A DNA stretch of 64,000 nt from Clostridia bacterium (GCA_017397895.1 JAFQHP010000020.1:1-64000); one strand, 5' to 3'. Positions 1 to 10,457 are shown, numbered from the stretch's first letter. The notes: generated by a model from the sequence alone, not told the origin. Numbers and translations: made by a program.

Positions 1-48
1 AACCCTTAGAACCTGTGTAGATCATCCTACCGAAGGGAAGCGGCACGC
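1..48 (+). promoter_or_regulatory. TPP riboswitch aptamer, 3' part (cut by window start)
   Basis: The first bases carry the 3' half of the thiamine pyrophosphate (THI-box) aptamer: CCCTTAGAACCTG, then a short stem ending in the typical CGAAGGGAAG. The 5' half with the CTGAGA box lies outside the window. It is followed by an intrinsic terminator and then a thiamine transporter gene. TPP binding is therefore expected to switch off thiT; this is inferred from known THI-box biology and position. Confidence 0.85.
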
Positions 49-74
49 AAAGATGATTTTGCGTCATACCGTTT

Positions 75-105
75 CCCACACGCCTGATCAGCGTGTGGGT
101 TTTTG
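75..105 (+). terminator. Expression-platform terminator of the TPP riboswitch
   Basis: CCCACACGC (75-83) pairs perfectly with GCGTGTGGG (91-99) around a 7-base loop and is followed by five T residues. It lies between the aptamer and the thiT ribosome binding site, so it is the likely ligand-controlled attenuator. Confidence 0.85.
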
Positions 106-142
106 TATGCCGGATGCAACAGAAAAGGAGGTTGATACCTGT

Positions 143-856
143 ATGAAACTTTTCCTCGCATCGGCAATGGCCGAAGATGTAACGGCTGAGGCCGTTTCCG
201 AAACCGCCGCTCAGGAAGCGGCGGAGGCTGCTCCCACCTGGGGTGAGGAGCTGGTGGAGAAATTCGCCGAAACCCCGGGCACGGTGTGGGTGGCTGTGGG
301 CGTGATGGCAGCGCTGGCCATTATGCTGGTTGTGATTGGTAAAAACCATAAGAAGTGGAATGCCAAAACCATCGCCTTTGCCGCCCTGGCCATTTCCCTT
401 TCTTTTGTGCTGAGCTGCTTCCGGCTGTACCGCATGCCCCAGGGCGGCAGTGTGACCCCCGGCAGCATGCTGCCGCTGATGCTGTTCTCTGCTGCCTATG
501 GCGTGGGCCCGGGCTTGCTTGCCGGTGCTGCCTATGGCGTGCTGCAGTATCTGCAGGGCGGCTGGTTCTTGAATGTGTGGCAGTTTTTGCTGGACTACAT
601 TCTGGCGTTCGCCGCACTGGGCCTGTGCGGGCTGTACAAGAAGCTGCCCAAAGCCTGGGGACTGTATGCATCCATGGCGCTGGCGGCCCTTTGCCGGGCC
701 CTTTCTGCCACGCTGGCCGGCTATATGTTCTGGGATACGGCGCTGTGGCCCAGCCTTGTGTACAACGGCACCTACCTGATTCCCGATACCATCATCTGCA
801 TGGTGCTGGCGGTGTTCATTGCCAAGCCTGTGATGCGGGTGATGAAGGCGAAGTAA
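143..856 (+). CDS. thiT: Energy-coupled thiamine transporter S component ThiT
   Basis: Substrate-binding membrane subunit of an ECF-type vitamin transporter; it takes up thiamine together with an energising module encoded elsewhere. The 237-residue protein has about six hydrophobic segments and the ThiT-like stretch GSVTPGSMLPLMLFSAAYG followed by a conserved aromatic region (LQGGWFLNVWQFLLDY). It is longer than the usual ThiT of about 190 residues because of an Ala/Glu-rich N-terminal extension and an extra first membrane segment. The ATG at 143 is chosen because AAAAGGAGG lies about 10 bases upstream; an earlier in-frame ATG at 53 falls within the riboswitch and terminator region. The TPP riboswitch directly upstream strongly supports thiamine as substrate. 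Confidence 0.9.
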   Translation: MKLFLASAMAEDVTAEAVSETAAQEAAEAAPTWGEELVEKFAETPGTVWVAVGVMAALAIMLVVIGKNHKKWNAKTIAFAALAISLSFVLSCFRLYRMPQGGSVTPGSMLPLMLFSAAYGVGPGLLAGAAYGVLQYLQGGWFLNVWQFLLDYILAFAALGLCGLYKKLPKAWGLYASMALAALCRALSATLAGYMFWDTALWPSLVYNGTYLIPDTIICMVLAVFIAKPVMRVMKAK

Positions 857-919
857 AGGGGAAGGGGAAATTCAGAATTCAGAATGAAGAATTCAGAATT
901 GAGATGGATAGGAAATTTT

Positions 920-942
920 GGAGGGGCTTGCCCCTCCTTTTT
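920..942 (+). terminator. Intrinsic terminator of thiT
   Basis: GGAGGGGC (920-927) and GCCCCTCC (930-937) form a tight hairpin with a 2-base loop followed by TTTTTG. It lies 64 bases past the thiT stop codon. The stretch before it (870-903) is made of repeated ATTCAGAATT-like words. Confidence 0.8.
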
Positions 943-966
943 GTTTGCAGCATGGGCGTATTGCGT

Positions 967-1120
967 TTCGCTTTTTGTTTCACGGGTACATTGCGTGCAG
1001 GAAACAAATGGAGCTCTTCCCAGCCGCCTTTCAGTGGGGGTGCAGGGAATAAGCTTCGCTTTTTGTTTCACGGGTACATTGCGTGCAGGAAACAAATGGA
1101 GCTCTTCCCAGCTGCCTTTC
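967..1120. repeat. Tandem pair of 66-bp direct repeats
   Basis: Bases 967-1032 and 1055-1120 are the same 66-bp sequence, differing at one base (1025 C versus 1113 T) and spaced 88 bp apart. Each begins TTCGCTTTTTGTTTCACGGG. The second copy runs directly into the hairpin repeat at 1121-1175; the first ends in a related remnant without the hairpin. No coding sequence is supported between thiT and rqcP. Confidence 0.9.
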
Positions 1121-1175
1121 TTGGGGAGGGTACGGGAGGGGTATTCTTTGGGCTGCAAAGAATATCCCTCCCGCA
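1121..1175 (+). repeat. Short intergenic hairpin repeat, copy 1
   Basis: A conserved left flank, TTGGGGAGGGTACGGG, leads into an 18-bp hairpin (1133-1150 with 1156-1173, one G.T pair, 5-base loop). The same flank plus a hairpin of different arm sequence recurs at 4878-4925 (reverse orientation) and 5030-5089. No T-tract of terminator type follows. Confidence 0.75.
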
Positions 1176-1178
1176 TAT

Positions 1179-1451
1179 TTAATTCCTCTCTGCAGCCACC
1201 ATGGGGTCTTCTTCCAGGACGGCGTACATCTCGGCGGCGTTTTCCTTGCGCACCACTTCGCGCACGTCCACAATGCGGTACTTGCCCACCCGGTTGCCGA
1301 AGCGGATTTCCAGAATATCGTTTTCCTTCACTTCGGCACCGGCCTTGGCCACCTTGCCGTTGATGGACACGCGGCCGCCGTCGCAGGCCTCCTTGGCCAC
1401 GGTGCGGCGCTTGATGATACGGGAGACCTTGAGATACTTATCCAGACGCAT
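1179..1451 (-). CDS. rqcP: S4-domain RNA-binding protein RqcP (YabO family)
   Basis: A 90-residue protein consisting almost entirely of one S4 RNA-binding domain (MRLDKYLKVSRIIKRRTVAK, then GGRVSINGK and the V/I-rich C-terminal half). RqcP/YabO stabilises peptidyl-tRNA on obstructed 60S-like 50S subunits during C-terminal alanine tailing with RqcH. The ATG at 1451 has AAAGGA upstream with about 10-base spacing; a TTG three codons earlier is less likely. Gene order flippase-yabN-HU-rqcP resembles the yabM-yabN-yabO block of Bacillus, which supports the assignment. A terminator sits between HU and this gene, so it may depend on read-through or its own promoter. Confidence 0.88.
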   Translation of the reverse strand: MRLDKYLKVSRIIKRRTVAKEACDGGRVSINGKVAKAGAEVKENDILEIRFGNRVGKYRIVDVREVVRKENAAEMYAVLEEDPMVAAERN

Positions 1452-1474
1452 AAAAAACAAATCCTTTCGGGGTG

Positions 1475-1502
1475 AAAAAAAGGGCGTGCTTGTGGCACGC
1501 CC
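1475..1502 (-). terminator. Intrinsic terminator after HU
   Basis: Read on the minus strand, GGGCGTGC pairs with GCACGCCC (8 bp, 5-base loop, positions 1482-1502) and is followed by seven T residues (1481-1475). It separates the HU gene from rqcP. Confidence 0.88.
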
Positions 1503-1514
1503 GATTTTTATTGA

Positions 1515-1787
1515 TTAGTTCAGGCTGTCCTTGAGGGCCTTGCCGACCTTGAAGGAAGCAGTCTTGCTGGCTTCGATCTTGATTTCTTCGCCGGTGCGGG
1601 GATTGCGGGCAACGCGGGCGGGACGTTCCTTGGCTTCGAAAGTGCCAAAGCCAACCAGCTGCACCTTGGCGCCTTCCTTCAGGGCTTCGGCGACAACGTC
1701 AACAAAAGCGTTCACGGCCTTTTCGGCATCCTTCTTGGTGATCTCGGCCTTCTGGGCCAGAGCAACGATCAGTTCAGTCTTGTTCAT
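1515..1787 (-). CDS. hup: HU family DNA-binding protein
   Basis: A 90-residue histone-like protein that bends and compacts DNA as a dimer. It starts MNKTELIVALAQKAEITKKD and has the HU signature GFGTFEAKERPARVARNP with the beta-arm RNPRTGE, then the closing K-V-G-K-A-L-K. Length equals the family norm. The ATG at 1787 follows GGAGGT at ideal spacing; a longer upstream reading frame has no such site. A promoter of the TTGACA/TATACT type lies in the 3' end of yabN, and a strong terminator follows, so HU is probably an independently transcribed, highly expressed gene. Confidence 0.97.
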   Translation of the reverse strand: MNKTELIVALAQKAEITKKDAEKAVNAFVDVVAEALKEGAKVQLVGFGTFEAKERPARVARNPRTGEEIKIEASKTASFKVGKALKDSLN

Positions 1788-1833
1788 GGTGTTACCTCCA
1801 AATTTTTTAGAATGAATGACAAGTCCGGCAGGC

Positions 1834-3261
1834 TTACTGCAGACCTTGCTTGCTACTATTCCAGTATACATCCATTTCCGATAATGTCAAGTCTTTCAGG
1901 CATTTTCCGTCCCTTAAAATGGCATTTTCCATGGCTGTAAACCGGTTGACGAACTTTTCTGTGGCCCGCTGCAGGGCGGTTTCTGCCTCCACGCCGCACA
2001 GGCGGGATACATTCACACAGGAGAAGAAAAGATCGCCCAGCTCTTCCTCCAGATGGGCAGCGTTTTTCTCCCGGAAAGCCTCTGCCACTTCGTCGGCCTC
2101 TTCGTGCACTTTCTGCAGGGCTTCCATGGGGTCGTCCCAGTCAAAGCCCACATCCCGGGCTTTCTTTTGCACCTTGGCGGCCCGCATCAGGGGCGCCAGG
2201 CCCCGGGTGACGCCCTGGAGCACTTCGCTCTGGGTTTTGAAGCCCCGCTCTTCCTTCTTGATCTTTTCCCAGTTGTCCACCACATCTTCCGCTGTTTCAC
2301 AATGGTCGCTGCCGAAAATGTGGCGGTGGCGGTGGATCATCTTTTTGCAGATGGCGGTGGTGATGTCGGAAAGCTCAAAGGTGCCGTACTGGGCACCGAT
2401 ATTGGCCTGGAAGGCTACCTGAAGGAGCACATCCCCCAATTCGTCGGCCACGGCCAGCCAGTCCTCGTCATCAATGGCGGCAGCGGTTTCATAGGCTTCT
2501 TCGATCAGGTATTTGCGCAGGGTTTCGTGGGTCTGCTCCTTATCCCAGGGGCAGCCGTTTTCGCCCCGGAGGATCATCATCACCCGCACCAGATCGTAAA
2601 AATCGAAGCGGGCCTTGCTTTCCAGGGGCTGGGAAGGGATCAGCAGGGCGGCGGTGTGATCATACGCCTTTTGCCTGTCCATATCGCACAGGGGGATTTT
2701 TGTGAAGGCGCGCTTTGCACCCTCTGCCGGAGGGAAGAAGAATACTTCCGTGTCCGCATCATACCAGGAAAGAAGTTGCAGCTTGCATTCCCCGGAAAGC
2801 ATCCGGGAATCCATCTCCAGGATCAGAAGCGGGTTCTGGATGGAAGTGACAGAAAGGGCAGAGGCCGTCTGGATTTCCACCTTTTCCTGAGGCAGGGCGG
2901 ACAGGAAGGGGGCTGACAGGGGCATACCGGGAAGGAGGGCAATATCCTGCTCCTTTTGCAGAAGGATGCGCACGGTTTCGTCGCTGCCGGCGTCAAAGAC
3001 GGCATAGCATACCGGCGCTTCCCGGCTCATGTCCAGCACGGCACGGGCGGCGTTTTCTGCCAGCTCTTCAAAATCGTCGCAGGCTTCATGGAGATGATCC
3101 AACGTTTGAAAGGATATCCCTTTTTCCCGCAGGTATGCTGCTGCATCGCATTTTTCCGTGCGCAGCACCACTTTTTCTGCCTTTTCCAGGGCGGAAAGGG
3201 CGCCCAGGGTAAGATGCTCCCGGGGGCCGGGGCCCAGGGATACAACGGTGATGCGGCTCAT
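1834..3261 (-). CDS. yabN: YabN-type fusion: SAM-dependent tetrapyrrole-methylase-like domain plus MazG nucleotide pyrophosphohydrolase
   Basis: A 475-residue two-domain protein. Residues 1 to about 210 resemble the SAM-binding tetrapyrrole methylase fold (start MSRITVVSLGPGPREHLTLG). From about 215 onward come two MazG-like halves: LRGENGCPWDKEQTHETLRK with the EEAYE and EELGD-type acidic metal-binding motifs, and a second set (HEEADEVAE, LEEELGDLF). MazG hydrolyses NTPs or aberrant nucleotides to NMP and pyrophosphate; the role of the methylase half is unknown. The start codon overlaps the upstream flippase stop (ATGA), indicating translational coupling. Length matches Bacillus YabN (about 489). 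The 3' end carries the HU promoter. Confidence 0.92.
   Translation of the reverse strand: MSRITVVSLGPGPREHLTLGALSALEKAEKVVLRTEKCDAAAYLREKGISFQTLDHLHEACDDFEELAENAARAVLDMSREAPVCYAVFDAGSDETVRILLQKEQDIALLPGMPLSAPFLSALPQEKVEIQTASALSVTSIQNPLLILEMDSRMLSGECKLQLLSWYDADTEVFFFPPAEGAKRAFTKIPLCDMDRQKAYDHTAALLIPSQPLESKARFDFYDLVRVMMILRGENGCPWDKEQTHETLRKYLIEEAYETAAAIDDEDWLAVADELGDVLLQVAFQANIGAQYGTFELSDITTAICKKMIHRHRHIFGSDHCETAEDVVDNWEKIKKEERGFKTQSEVLQGVTRGLAPLMRAAKVQKKARDVGFDWDDPMEALQKVHEEADEVAEAFREKNAAHLEEELGDLFFSCVNVSRLCGVEAETALQRATEKFVNRFTAMENAILRDGKCLKDLTLSEMDVYWNSSKQGLQ
1863..1890 (-). promoter_or_regulatory. Probable HU promoter inside the yabN 3' end
   Basis: On the minus strand, TTGACA (1890-1885), a 16-base spacer and TATACT (1868-1863) form a near-consensus sigma-A promoter ending about 75 bases before the HU start codon, overlapping the last codons of yabN. 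Confidence 0.75.
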
Positions 3262-4859
3262 TTGAGGAACCTCCTCACTTTACCGGGCAAGTCTTCCTTG
3301 CGCACGGTTTTGGTTTTCAGTGCCAGAATGGCATACAGGGCAATGCCGCAGATGACGCACAGCACAATACCTGCCACCAGCGCAAAGCCGGTCAGATTAC
3401 CTGCATAGCCAAACAGGAAATGCCACGTGGCCCATACTGCGCCGCCCATGATCAGGCTGCACAGCAGGGGCTTTACCATCACGTCCATCCATTGGAAGCG
3501 GTAGCCGGTGTGCTTGCAGACGAAATAGAGATTGGGGATCATGCTGGCGGTGTAGCAAAGCAGGCTGGCCCAGGGCGCGCCGTGGATATCCACCCCGGGG
3601 ATGCCCACCAGGGTGTAGTTCAGCGCAATCTTCAGCACCACGCCAAAGAGCAGCGTGTACATGGGAATGCGCTGCTTGCCGGCGCCCTGCAGAATGCCGC
3701 TGGTGGCCTGCACCATGGTAAAGAGCACGATGGTGAGGGAGGAGATGGTGAGCAGCTCTGCCGCCACGTCCAGCTGGGCGGCGGTGTAGCTGCCCCGGTA
3801 GCACAGGTACAAAAGAGGCTGGGCCAGGATGCTCATGCCGATGGAGCAGGGGAAGCCGATCACCGTGGCCATGCGAAGGCCGGTGGCGGTTTCGCTTTTT
3901 ACGTATTCCATGTCCCCCCGGGCCAGGCCGGAGGCAATGGAGGGCACCAGGTTGGTGCTCATGGCCATGGCAAGGGCGGTGGGCACGTTGATGAGGGTCA
4001 AAACCGGGCCGGAATAGGCGCCGTAACGGATGAGGGCGTCCTCCCGGGGCATGCCGGCCTTTTCCATCAGTTGGGTGAGCATCACGCTGTCAATGAACCC
4101 GGCAAGCGGAACGATGCAGGCACCCAGCGTGATGGGAATGGCCACGGTGATGAGCCGCCTGGCGATGGTTTTGCCCTGGAGCAATTCCACGTTTTCCCGC
4201 TGAAGGGCGGCTGTTTCCTTGCCGGCGGAGTGGTGGTGGTTCCACATCATGTACAAAAGCGCTGCCGCTTCGCCGATGGTGGAGCCAAGCAGTGCCCCGG
4301 CAGCACCCCAGATGACGCCGCCCTTTTGCATGCCGATGGCGGCCAGGGGCAGGGCGATGGCCACCTTTCCCACCTGCTCAATCAGCTGGGAAACGGCGGT
4401 GGGCAGCATATGCCGCTGGCCCTGCATATAGCCCCGGTAGGCGCTCATGGCGCATACGAAAAACAGGCTGGGGGCAATGCACAGATACCCGGCAGCGGCT
4501 TCCTCCGTGCCCTGCCAGGCCGCTACCTGGCCGGAAAACACCATCATCAGCAGCGTGGTCACCAGCCCCAAGGCGCACAGCATCCACAGGGCGGTGCGGA
4601 AAATGCGCTTTGCGTTCTCCGGCTCGTCCTTGGTTACATAGTGGCTTACCATCCGGGAAATGGCCACCGGGATGCCGGCGGAGGAGATGGTGAGTAATAA
4701 ATTGTAGGCGGGGAATACCTTGTGGTAAATGGCCATGCCCATGGGGTCGATCAGGTGGGCCAGGGGGATGCGGTACAATACCCCTACCACCTTGCAGATC
4801 AGCCCGGCCAACCCCAGGATGGACACACCGCCTGCCAGCGTTTTTTGTTTCTGCGTCAT
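3258..4859 (-). CDS. Polysaccharide/lipid flippase of the MOP superfamily (SpoVB/YabM type)
   Basis: A 533-residue integral membrane protein with about 14 hydrophobic helices. It begins MTQKQKTLAGGVSILGLAGL and continues with KVVGVLYRIPLAHLIDPMG, typical of the SpoVB/YabM polysaccharide-biosynthesis transporters. Such proteins flip undecaprenyl-linked precursors or spore-cortex intermediates across the membrane. The ATG at 4859 follows AGAAAGG; upstream in-frame codons would run through the hairpin repeat at 4878-4914 and are rejected. The stop overlaps the yabN start. The family cannot be resolved between SpoVB, MurJ and YabM by eye, but the link with yabN favours a YabM-like role. Confidence 0.88.
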   Translation of the reverse strand: MTQKQKTLAGGVSILGLAGLICKVVGVLYRIPLAHLIDPMGMAIYHKVFPAYNLLLTISSAGIPVAISRMVSHYVTKDEPENAKRIFRTALWMLCALGLVTTLLMMVFSGQVAAWQGTEEAAAGYLCIAPSLFFVCAMSAYRGYMQGQRHMLPTAVSQLIEQVGKVAIALPLAAIGMQKGGVIWGAAGALLGSTIGEAAALLYMMWNHHHSAGKETAALQRENVELLQGKTIARRLITVAIPITLGACIVPLAGFIDSVMLTQLMEKAGMPREDALIRYGAYSGPVLTLINVPTALAMAMSTNLVPSIASGLARGDMEYVKSETATGLRMATVIGFPCSIGMSILAQPLLYLCYRGSYTAAQLDVAAELLTISSLTIVLFTMVQATSGILQGAGKQRIPMYTLLFGVVLKIALNYTLVGIPGVDIHGAPWASLLCYTASMIPNLYFVCKHTGYRFQWMDVMVKPLLCSLIMGGAVWATWHFLFGYAGNLTGFALVAGIVLCVICGIALYAILALKTKTVRKEDLPGKVRRFLK

Positions 4860-4877
4860 AAGAACCTTTCTTTTTTT

Positions 4878-4925
4878 GCGGGAGGGGCATTTTGAGTCAA
4901 AATGCCCCTCCCGCACCCTCCCCAA
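4878..4925 (-). repeat. Short intergenic hairpin repeat, copy 2
   Basis: A perfect 17-bp hairpin (4878-4894 with 4898-4914, 3-base loop) with conserved flank CCCTCCCC read in reverse. It lies 19 bases upstream of the flippase start, in its 5' leader, and is followed on the minus strand by an A-rich stretch, so it is not an intrinsic terminator in the gene direction. Confidence 0.75.
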
Positions 4926-5029
4926 AACCAATTGGGGAATATGATTGTTAATTTGGCCAAACAAAGTGACCCTGTCACAGTTATACGGGAAAAGAAGATG
5001 GCTTGTTCCGATTCTGTGTTCCCGAATAG

Positions 5030-5089
5030 CTTTCTTGGAAGGGGGTACGGGGGAAACCGTTCTTTGGCTACAAAGAATGGTTTCCCCCG
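5030..5089 (+). repeat. Short intergenic hairpin repeat, copy 3
   Basis: The CTTTCTTGG flank and GGGGGTACGG lead into a 19-bp hairpin (5048-5066 with 5071-5089, one G.T pair, loop GCTA). It lies directly 3' of gyrA, facing copy 2. The arms differ from copies 1 and 2 although the flank is conserved. Bases 4926-5029 between the copies hold no gene. Confidence 0.75.
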
Positions 5090-5096
5090 AATACTA

Positions 5097-7559
5097 TTAC
5101 TCTTCCGTCGTTTCAACGGTTTCTTCCGGTGCTTCCTCTTCCTTTTCGGCGCGGGCCACAGCCACAATGCGGCTGCCTTCGCCCACGCGCATGAGACGCA
5201 CGCCCTGGGTGGCGCGGCCGCAGATGCGGATATCGGAAACGGCGGTGCGGATGATGGTGCCGTCGTCGGTGATGATGAGGATATCCTCATCATCGTGCAC
5301 CATCAGCTGGGCCACCAGATTGCCGGTCTTTTCGGTGAGGGTCATGGCGATGACGCCCTTGCCGTTCCGGCCGGTTTCGCGGTACTGTTCCACTTCCGTG
5401 CGTTTGCCGTAGCCGTTTTCGGTGATGGCCAGCACATGCGCACCTTCTTCGATGACGCACAGGTCGGTCACCCGGTCGCCTTCGTCCAGCTTCATGGAGT
5501 GCACGCCGTGGCTGACGCGGCCCATGGGGCGCACATGGCGTTCGGCAAAGCGGATGGCCTTGCCCAGGTGAGAGCAGAGCATGAGCTCGTCATTTTCCTT
5601 GCACAGCTCCACGCCGATGAGTTCGTCACCCTCATTGAGCACGATGGCGATGAGGCCGGATTTGCGCAGGTTGCGGAATTCGGACAGGGCGGTCTTTTTG
5701 ATCAGGCCTTCCCGGGTGCCCATGATGAGATAGCGCCCGTCTTCCATTTCCGGCATGGCGATGATATTGGTCACCTTTTCGCCGGGGTTCAGGTTGAGCA
5801 GGTTCACGATGGCGGTTCCACGGGCAGTGCGGCCGGCTTCGGGAATTTCATAGCAGGTCTTCGAATACACACGGCCCTGGTTGGTGAAGAACAGCACCGG
5901 CTCGTGGGTATTGACGATGCGGATGCACTCGGCATAGTCTTCATCCCTTGTGGTCATGGCGGAAACGCCCTTGCCGCCACGGTTCTGGGCCCGGTAGGTG
6001 GACTTGCTGAGGCGCTTCACATAGCCAAAGTGGGTGAGGGTGACCACCATGTCGTCCACGGCGATCAGGTCCGCAATGTCGATTTCGCCTTCGATGGTGG
6101 AAAGCTCGGTACGGCGGGGATCGCTAAACTTCTGCTTGATCTGCAAAAGCTCTTCCTTCACCACGCTCATCAAAAGCACCCGGTCCGCCAGCATGGCCTG
6201 CAGGTGGGCGATGGTCTGCAGAAGCTCGTTGTATTCCGCCATCAGCTTGTCTCTTTCCAGACCGGTGAGGCGGGCCAGACGCATGTCCAGAATGGCCTGG
6301 GCCTGCTTGTCGGAGAAGGCGAAGGTTTCCATTAGGGTGATCTTAGCGGAAGCGGTGTCCTTGCTGCCGCGGATGATGTGCACGATCTCGTCGATATGAT
6401 CCAGTGCCTTGATGAGGCCTTCCAAGATGTGGGCCCGGGCCAGGGATTTATCCAGATCATATTTGGTGCGCCGGGTGACCACATCTTCCTGATGGTCAAT
6501 GTAATGGCCCAGCATGTCACGAAGGGACAGCACCTTGGGCTCGCCGTTGACCAGCGCCAGCATGATGACACCGAAGGTGTCCTGCAGCTGGGTGTGCTTA
6601 TAGAGATAATTGAGAACCACCTGGGGCTGCACGTCCCGCTTGAGCTCAATGACGATGCGCATGCCCTTGCGGTCGGATTCATCGCGGATATCGCTGATGC
6701 CTTCCAGCTTCTTGTCGTGCACCAGTTCCGCCATTTTTTCCACAAGACGGGCCTTGTTCACCGCATAGGGAATCTCGGTGATGACGATGCGCTGGCGGTT
6801 ATTGCCCATTTCTTCAATTTCGGACTTGGCCCTCGTGATCACCTTGCCTCGGCCGGTGTGGTAGGCTTCCCGGATGCCGCTGCGGCCCAGGATGATGCCG
6901 CCGGTGGGGAAGTCGGGGCCCTTGATGTGCTCCATCAAATCGTCCAGGGTGGCGTTCGGGTTATCGATGAGGCATACGGCGCCGTCGATCACTTCGCCCA
7001 GGTTATGGGGCGGGATATTGGTGGCCATGCCAACTGCGATGCCGCTGGTGCCGTTGACCAGGAGGTTGGGGAAGCGGGCAGGGAGCACTTTGGGCTGCAG
7101 GAGGGTTTCGTCAAAGTTGGGCATGAAATCCACGGTATCTTTTTCGATATCCTGCAGCATATAGGTGGCCATCTTGCTCATGCGGGCTTCGGTATAACGC
7201 ATGGCGGCGGCGCCGTCACCGTCGATGGAGCCGAAATTGCCCTGGCCTTCCACCAGCATATAGCGCATGTTAAAATCCTGGGCCAGGCGCACCATGGCGT
7301 CGTACACGGAAGCGTCGCCGTGGGGGTGGAACTTACCCAGCACGTCGCCCACAATACGGGCGGCCTTGCGGAAGGGCTTGTCCGGGGTCATGCCCAGCTC
7401 GTTCATATCATAGAGGATGCGGCGGTGCACGGGTTTCAGGCCGTCACGCACGTCCGGCAGGGCGCGGTCCACAATCACGCTCATGGCGTAGCTGATGAAG
7501 GACTGGCGCATCTCCTTTTCCAGATCCATGGGGATCAGACGATCTTTGATTTCACTCAT
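5097..7559 (-). CDS. gyrA: DNA gyrase subunit A
   Basis: Breakage-reunion subunit of type II topoisomerase. The 820-residue protein shows the N-terminal block [18 protein letters not shown], the catalytic tyrosine in RYTEARM (Tyr122), the quinolone-determining region [12 protein letters not shown] (residues 78-89), and a C-terminal beta-pinwheel with a GyrA box-like QNRGGKGV. The position matching E. coli Ser83 is alanine while Asp87 is kept, the same Ala-Ser order seen in mycobacteria. The acidic tail ([15 protein letters not shown]) is typical. RBS AAAGGAT precedes ATG 7559. It is the last gene of gyrB-orf-gyrA. Confidence 0.98.
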   Translation of the reverse strand: MSEIKDRLIPMDLEKEMRQSFISYAMSVIVDRALPDVRDGLKPVHRRILYDMNELGMTPDKPFRKAARIVGDVLGKFHPHGDASVYDAMVRLAQDFNMRYMLVEGQGNFGSIDGDGAAAMRYTEARMSKMATYMLQDIEKDTVDFMPNFDETLLQPKVLPARFPNLLVNGTSGIAVGMATNIPPHNLGEVIDGAVCLIDNPNATLDDLMEHIKGPDFPTGGIILGRSGIREAYHTGRGKVITRAKSEIEEMGNNRQRIVITEIPYAVNKARLVEKMAELVHDKKLEGISDIRDESDRKGMRIVIELKRDVQPQVVLNYLYKHTQLQDTFGVIMLALVNGEPKVLSLRDMLGHYIDHQEDVVTRRTKYDLDKSLARAHILEGLIKALDHIDEIVHIIRGSKDTASAKITLMETFAFSDKQAQAILDMRLARLTGLERDKLMAEYNELLQTIAHLQAMLADRVLLMSVVKEELLQIKQKFSDPRRTELSTIEGEIDIADLIAVDDMVVTLTHFGYVKRLSKSTYRAQNRGGKGVSAMTTRDEDYAECIRIVNTHEPVLFFTNQGRVYSKTCYEIPEAGRTARGTAIVNLLNLNPGEKVTNIIAMPEMEDGRYLIMGTREGLIKKTALSEFRNLRKSGLIAIVLNEGDELIGVELCKENDELMLCSHLGKAIRFAERHVRPMGRVSHGVHSMKLDEGDRVTDLCVIEEGAHVLAITENGYGKRTEVEQYRETGRNGKGVIAMTLTEKTGNLVAQLMVHDDEDILIITDDGTIIRTAVSDIRICGRATQGVRLMRVGEGSRIVAVARAEKEEEAPEETVETTEE

Positions 7560-7596
7560 GGTATTTTATCCTTTCAAGGGCATTTGAAGCAAAAGG

Positions 7597-8220
7597 TTAT
7601 TGGGGAAGGGTTTGCTGGAGCAATTCCAGAATGAGCTTATCCATTTGTTCATACCTGGCCTTTGGAAGCAGGTGCGTCTGGCCGGAAACAGTGCCAAGAT
7701 CGGAAACGGAAAACTCTGCCCAGAGCACATAATCCCCTTCGTATTCCAGAAATACATGGGCGTCGGAGGTGATGAAATCCGGGCAAAGCCATGCATCGGA
7801 AAAAGTGAAGATAGAATTGGCGATTACCATTTCCATCCCTTCCTTTGAAACCAGCAGTGTGGGTAAGGATGCTTTCATCCGGCGAAGAACGTAATCATTC
7901 AGCTCCGGGGAAAACTGGAATTCTTTCGCCGCGCTTTCTGTCATGAGGGAATATGCGGTCATGGAAGGGAGGGGGTTAACGTGAATTTTTACAGAGGCGG
8001 GAGCGGAAAAATCTGTTTTGCGAAGATCAGCCGGAATATTCTGCGTATTGCCCAACATGAGAGAAATATAGGCATCGCTGTGGATGGCTTCGTTGACCAG
8101 CGCTGCCAGCTCCATGCTTCTTTCTTCCAGCCAGGCCTCCGCTTCGGTTTTGCTATCTTCGGCAAAGGCACAGGAAAGCAGCATGCACAGGCAAAGCAGC
8201 GCTGCAAGCAGTTTCTTCAT
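7597..8220 (-). CDS. Exported protein of unknown function between gyrB and gyrA
   Basis: A 207-residue protein with a clear signal peptide (MKKLLAALLCLCMLLSCAFA). It could be cut by signal peptidase I after AFA (residue 20) or, less clearly, lipidated at Cys17 (LLSC). The mature part is mixed alpha/beta, with an SLMTESAAKEFQFSPELNDY region and a C-terminal hydrophobic strand pair. I do not recognise the family. It lies 14 bases after gyrB and 37 before gyrA on the same strand with its own AGGAGG site, so it is co-transcribed with gyrase genes although a functional link is not apparent. Confidence 0.8.
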   Translation of the reverse strand: MKKLLAALLCLCMLLSCAFAEDSKTEAEAWLEERSMELAALVNEAIHSDAYISLMLGNTQNIPADLRKTDFSAPASVKIHVNPLPSMTAYSLMTESAAKEFQFSPELNDYVLRRMKASLPTLLVSKEGMEMVIANSIFTFSDAWLCPDFITSDAHVFLEYEGDYVLWAEFSVSDLGTVSGQTHLLPKARYEQMDKLILELLQQTLPQ

Positions 8221-8234
8221 GGAAAAAAACCTCC

Positions 8235-10244
<2,010 letters not shown>

Positions 10245-10251
10245 TCAATTT

Positions 10252-10280
10252 ATTATAACACAAAAATGCCTTTTTGGGAA
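10252..10280 (-). promoter_or_regulatory. Probable gyrB promoter
   Basis: On the minus strand an extended -10 (TGT-TATAAT, hexamer at 10257-10252) stands about 50 bases before the gyrB start, with a weak -35 (TTCCCA) 17 bases upstream. The surrounding DNA is AT-rich compared with its neighbours. Confidence 0.65.
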
Positions 10281-10411
10281 GGGTTTCTACATATATAATG
10301 CCCACTTTTTTGCTTATTTTTTGCGTGGTTTTCCCCTCTTTTTGCCAAGGAAAATTCAAACGGAGAATTTCACCAATTTCTGGCAAATTAAGGCGCTGTT
10401 TGACGTGCTTT

Positions 10412-10457
10412 GCAGGGGACGGAGCAGGGGACGGAGCAGGGACGGAGCAGGGACGGA
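10412..10457. repeat. Four tandem 11-12 bp units at the edge of element A
   Basis: GCAGGGGACGGA occurs twice (10412-10435), then GCAGGGACGGA twice (10436-10457), then the start of a fifth. The unit resembles the outer tip of the inverted ends of elements A and B (G-A-C-G-RYGGRGGGGC), so it looks like local amplification of an element end. Confidence 0.85.

Noticed and set aside
1788-1871. Longer HU start 28 codons upstream
   Set aside because: The internal ATG at 1787 has a strong RBS and gives the exact HU length.
4860-4964. N-terminal extension of the flippase
   Set aside because: It would translate through the hairpin repeat; the ATG at 4859 has an RBS and fits the family.
8220-8234. Lipoprotein call for the protein between gyrB and gyrA
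   Set aside because: LLSC is present, but AFA-E three residues later is an equally good signal peptidase I site; the anchoring mode was left open.
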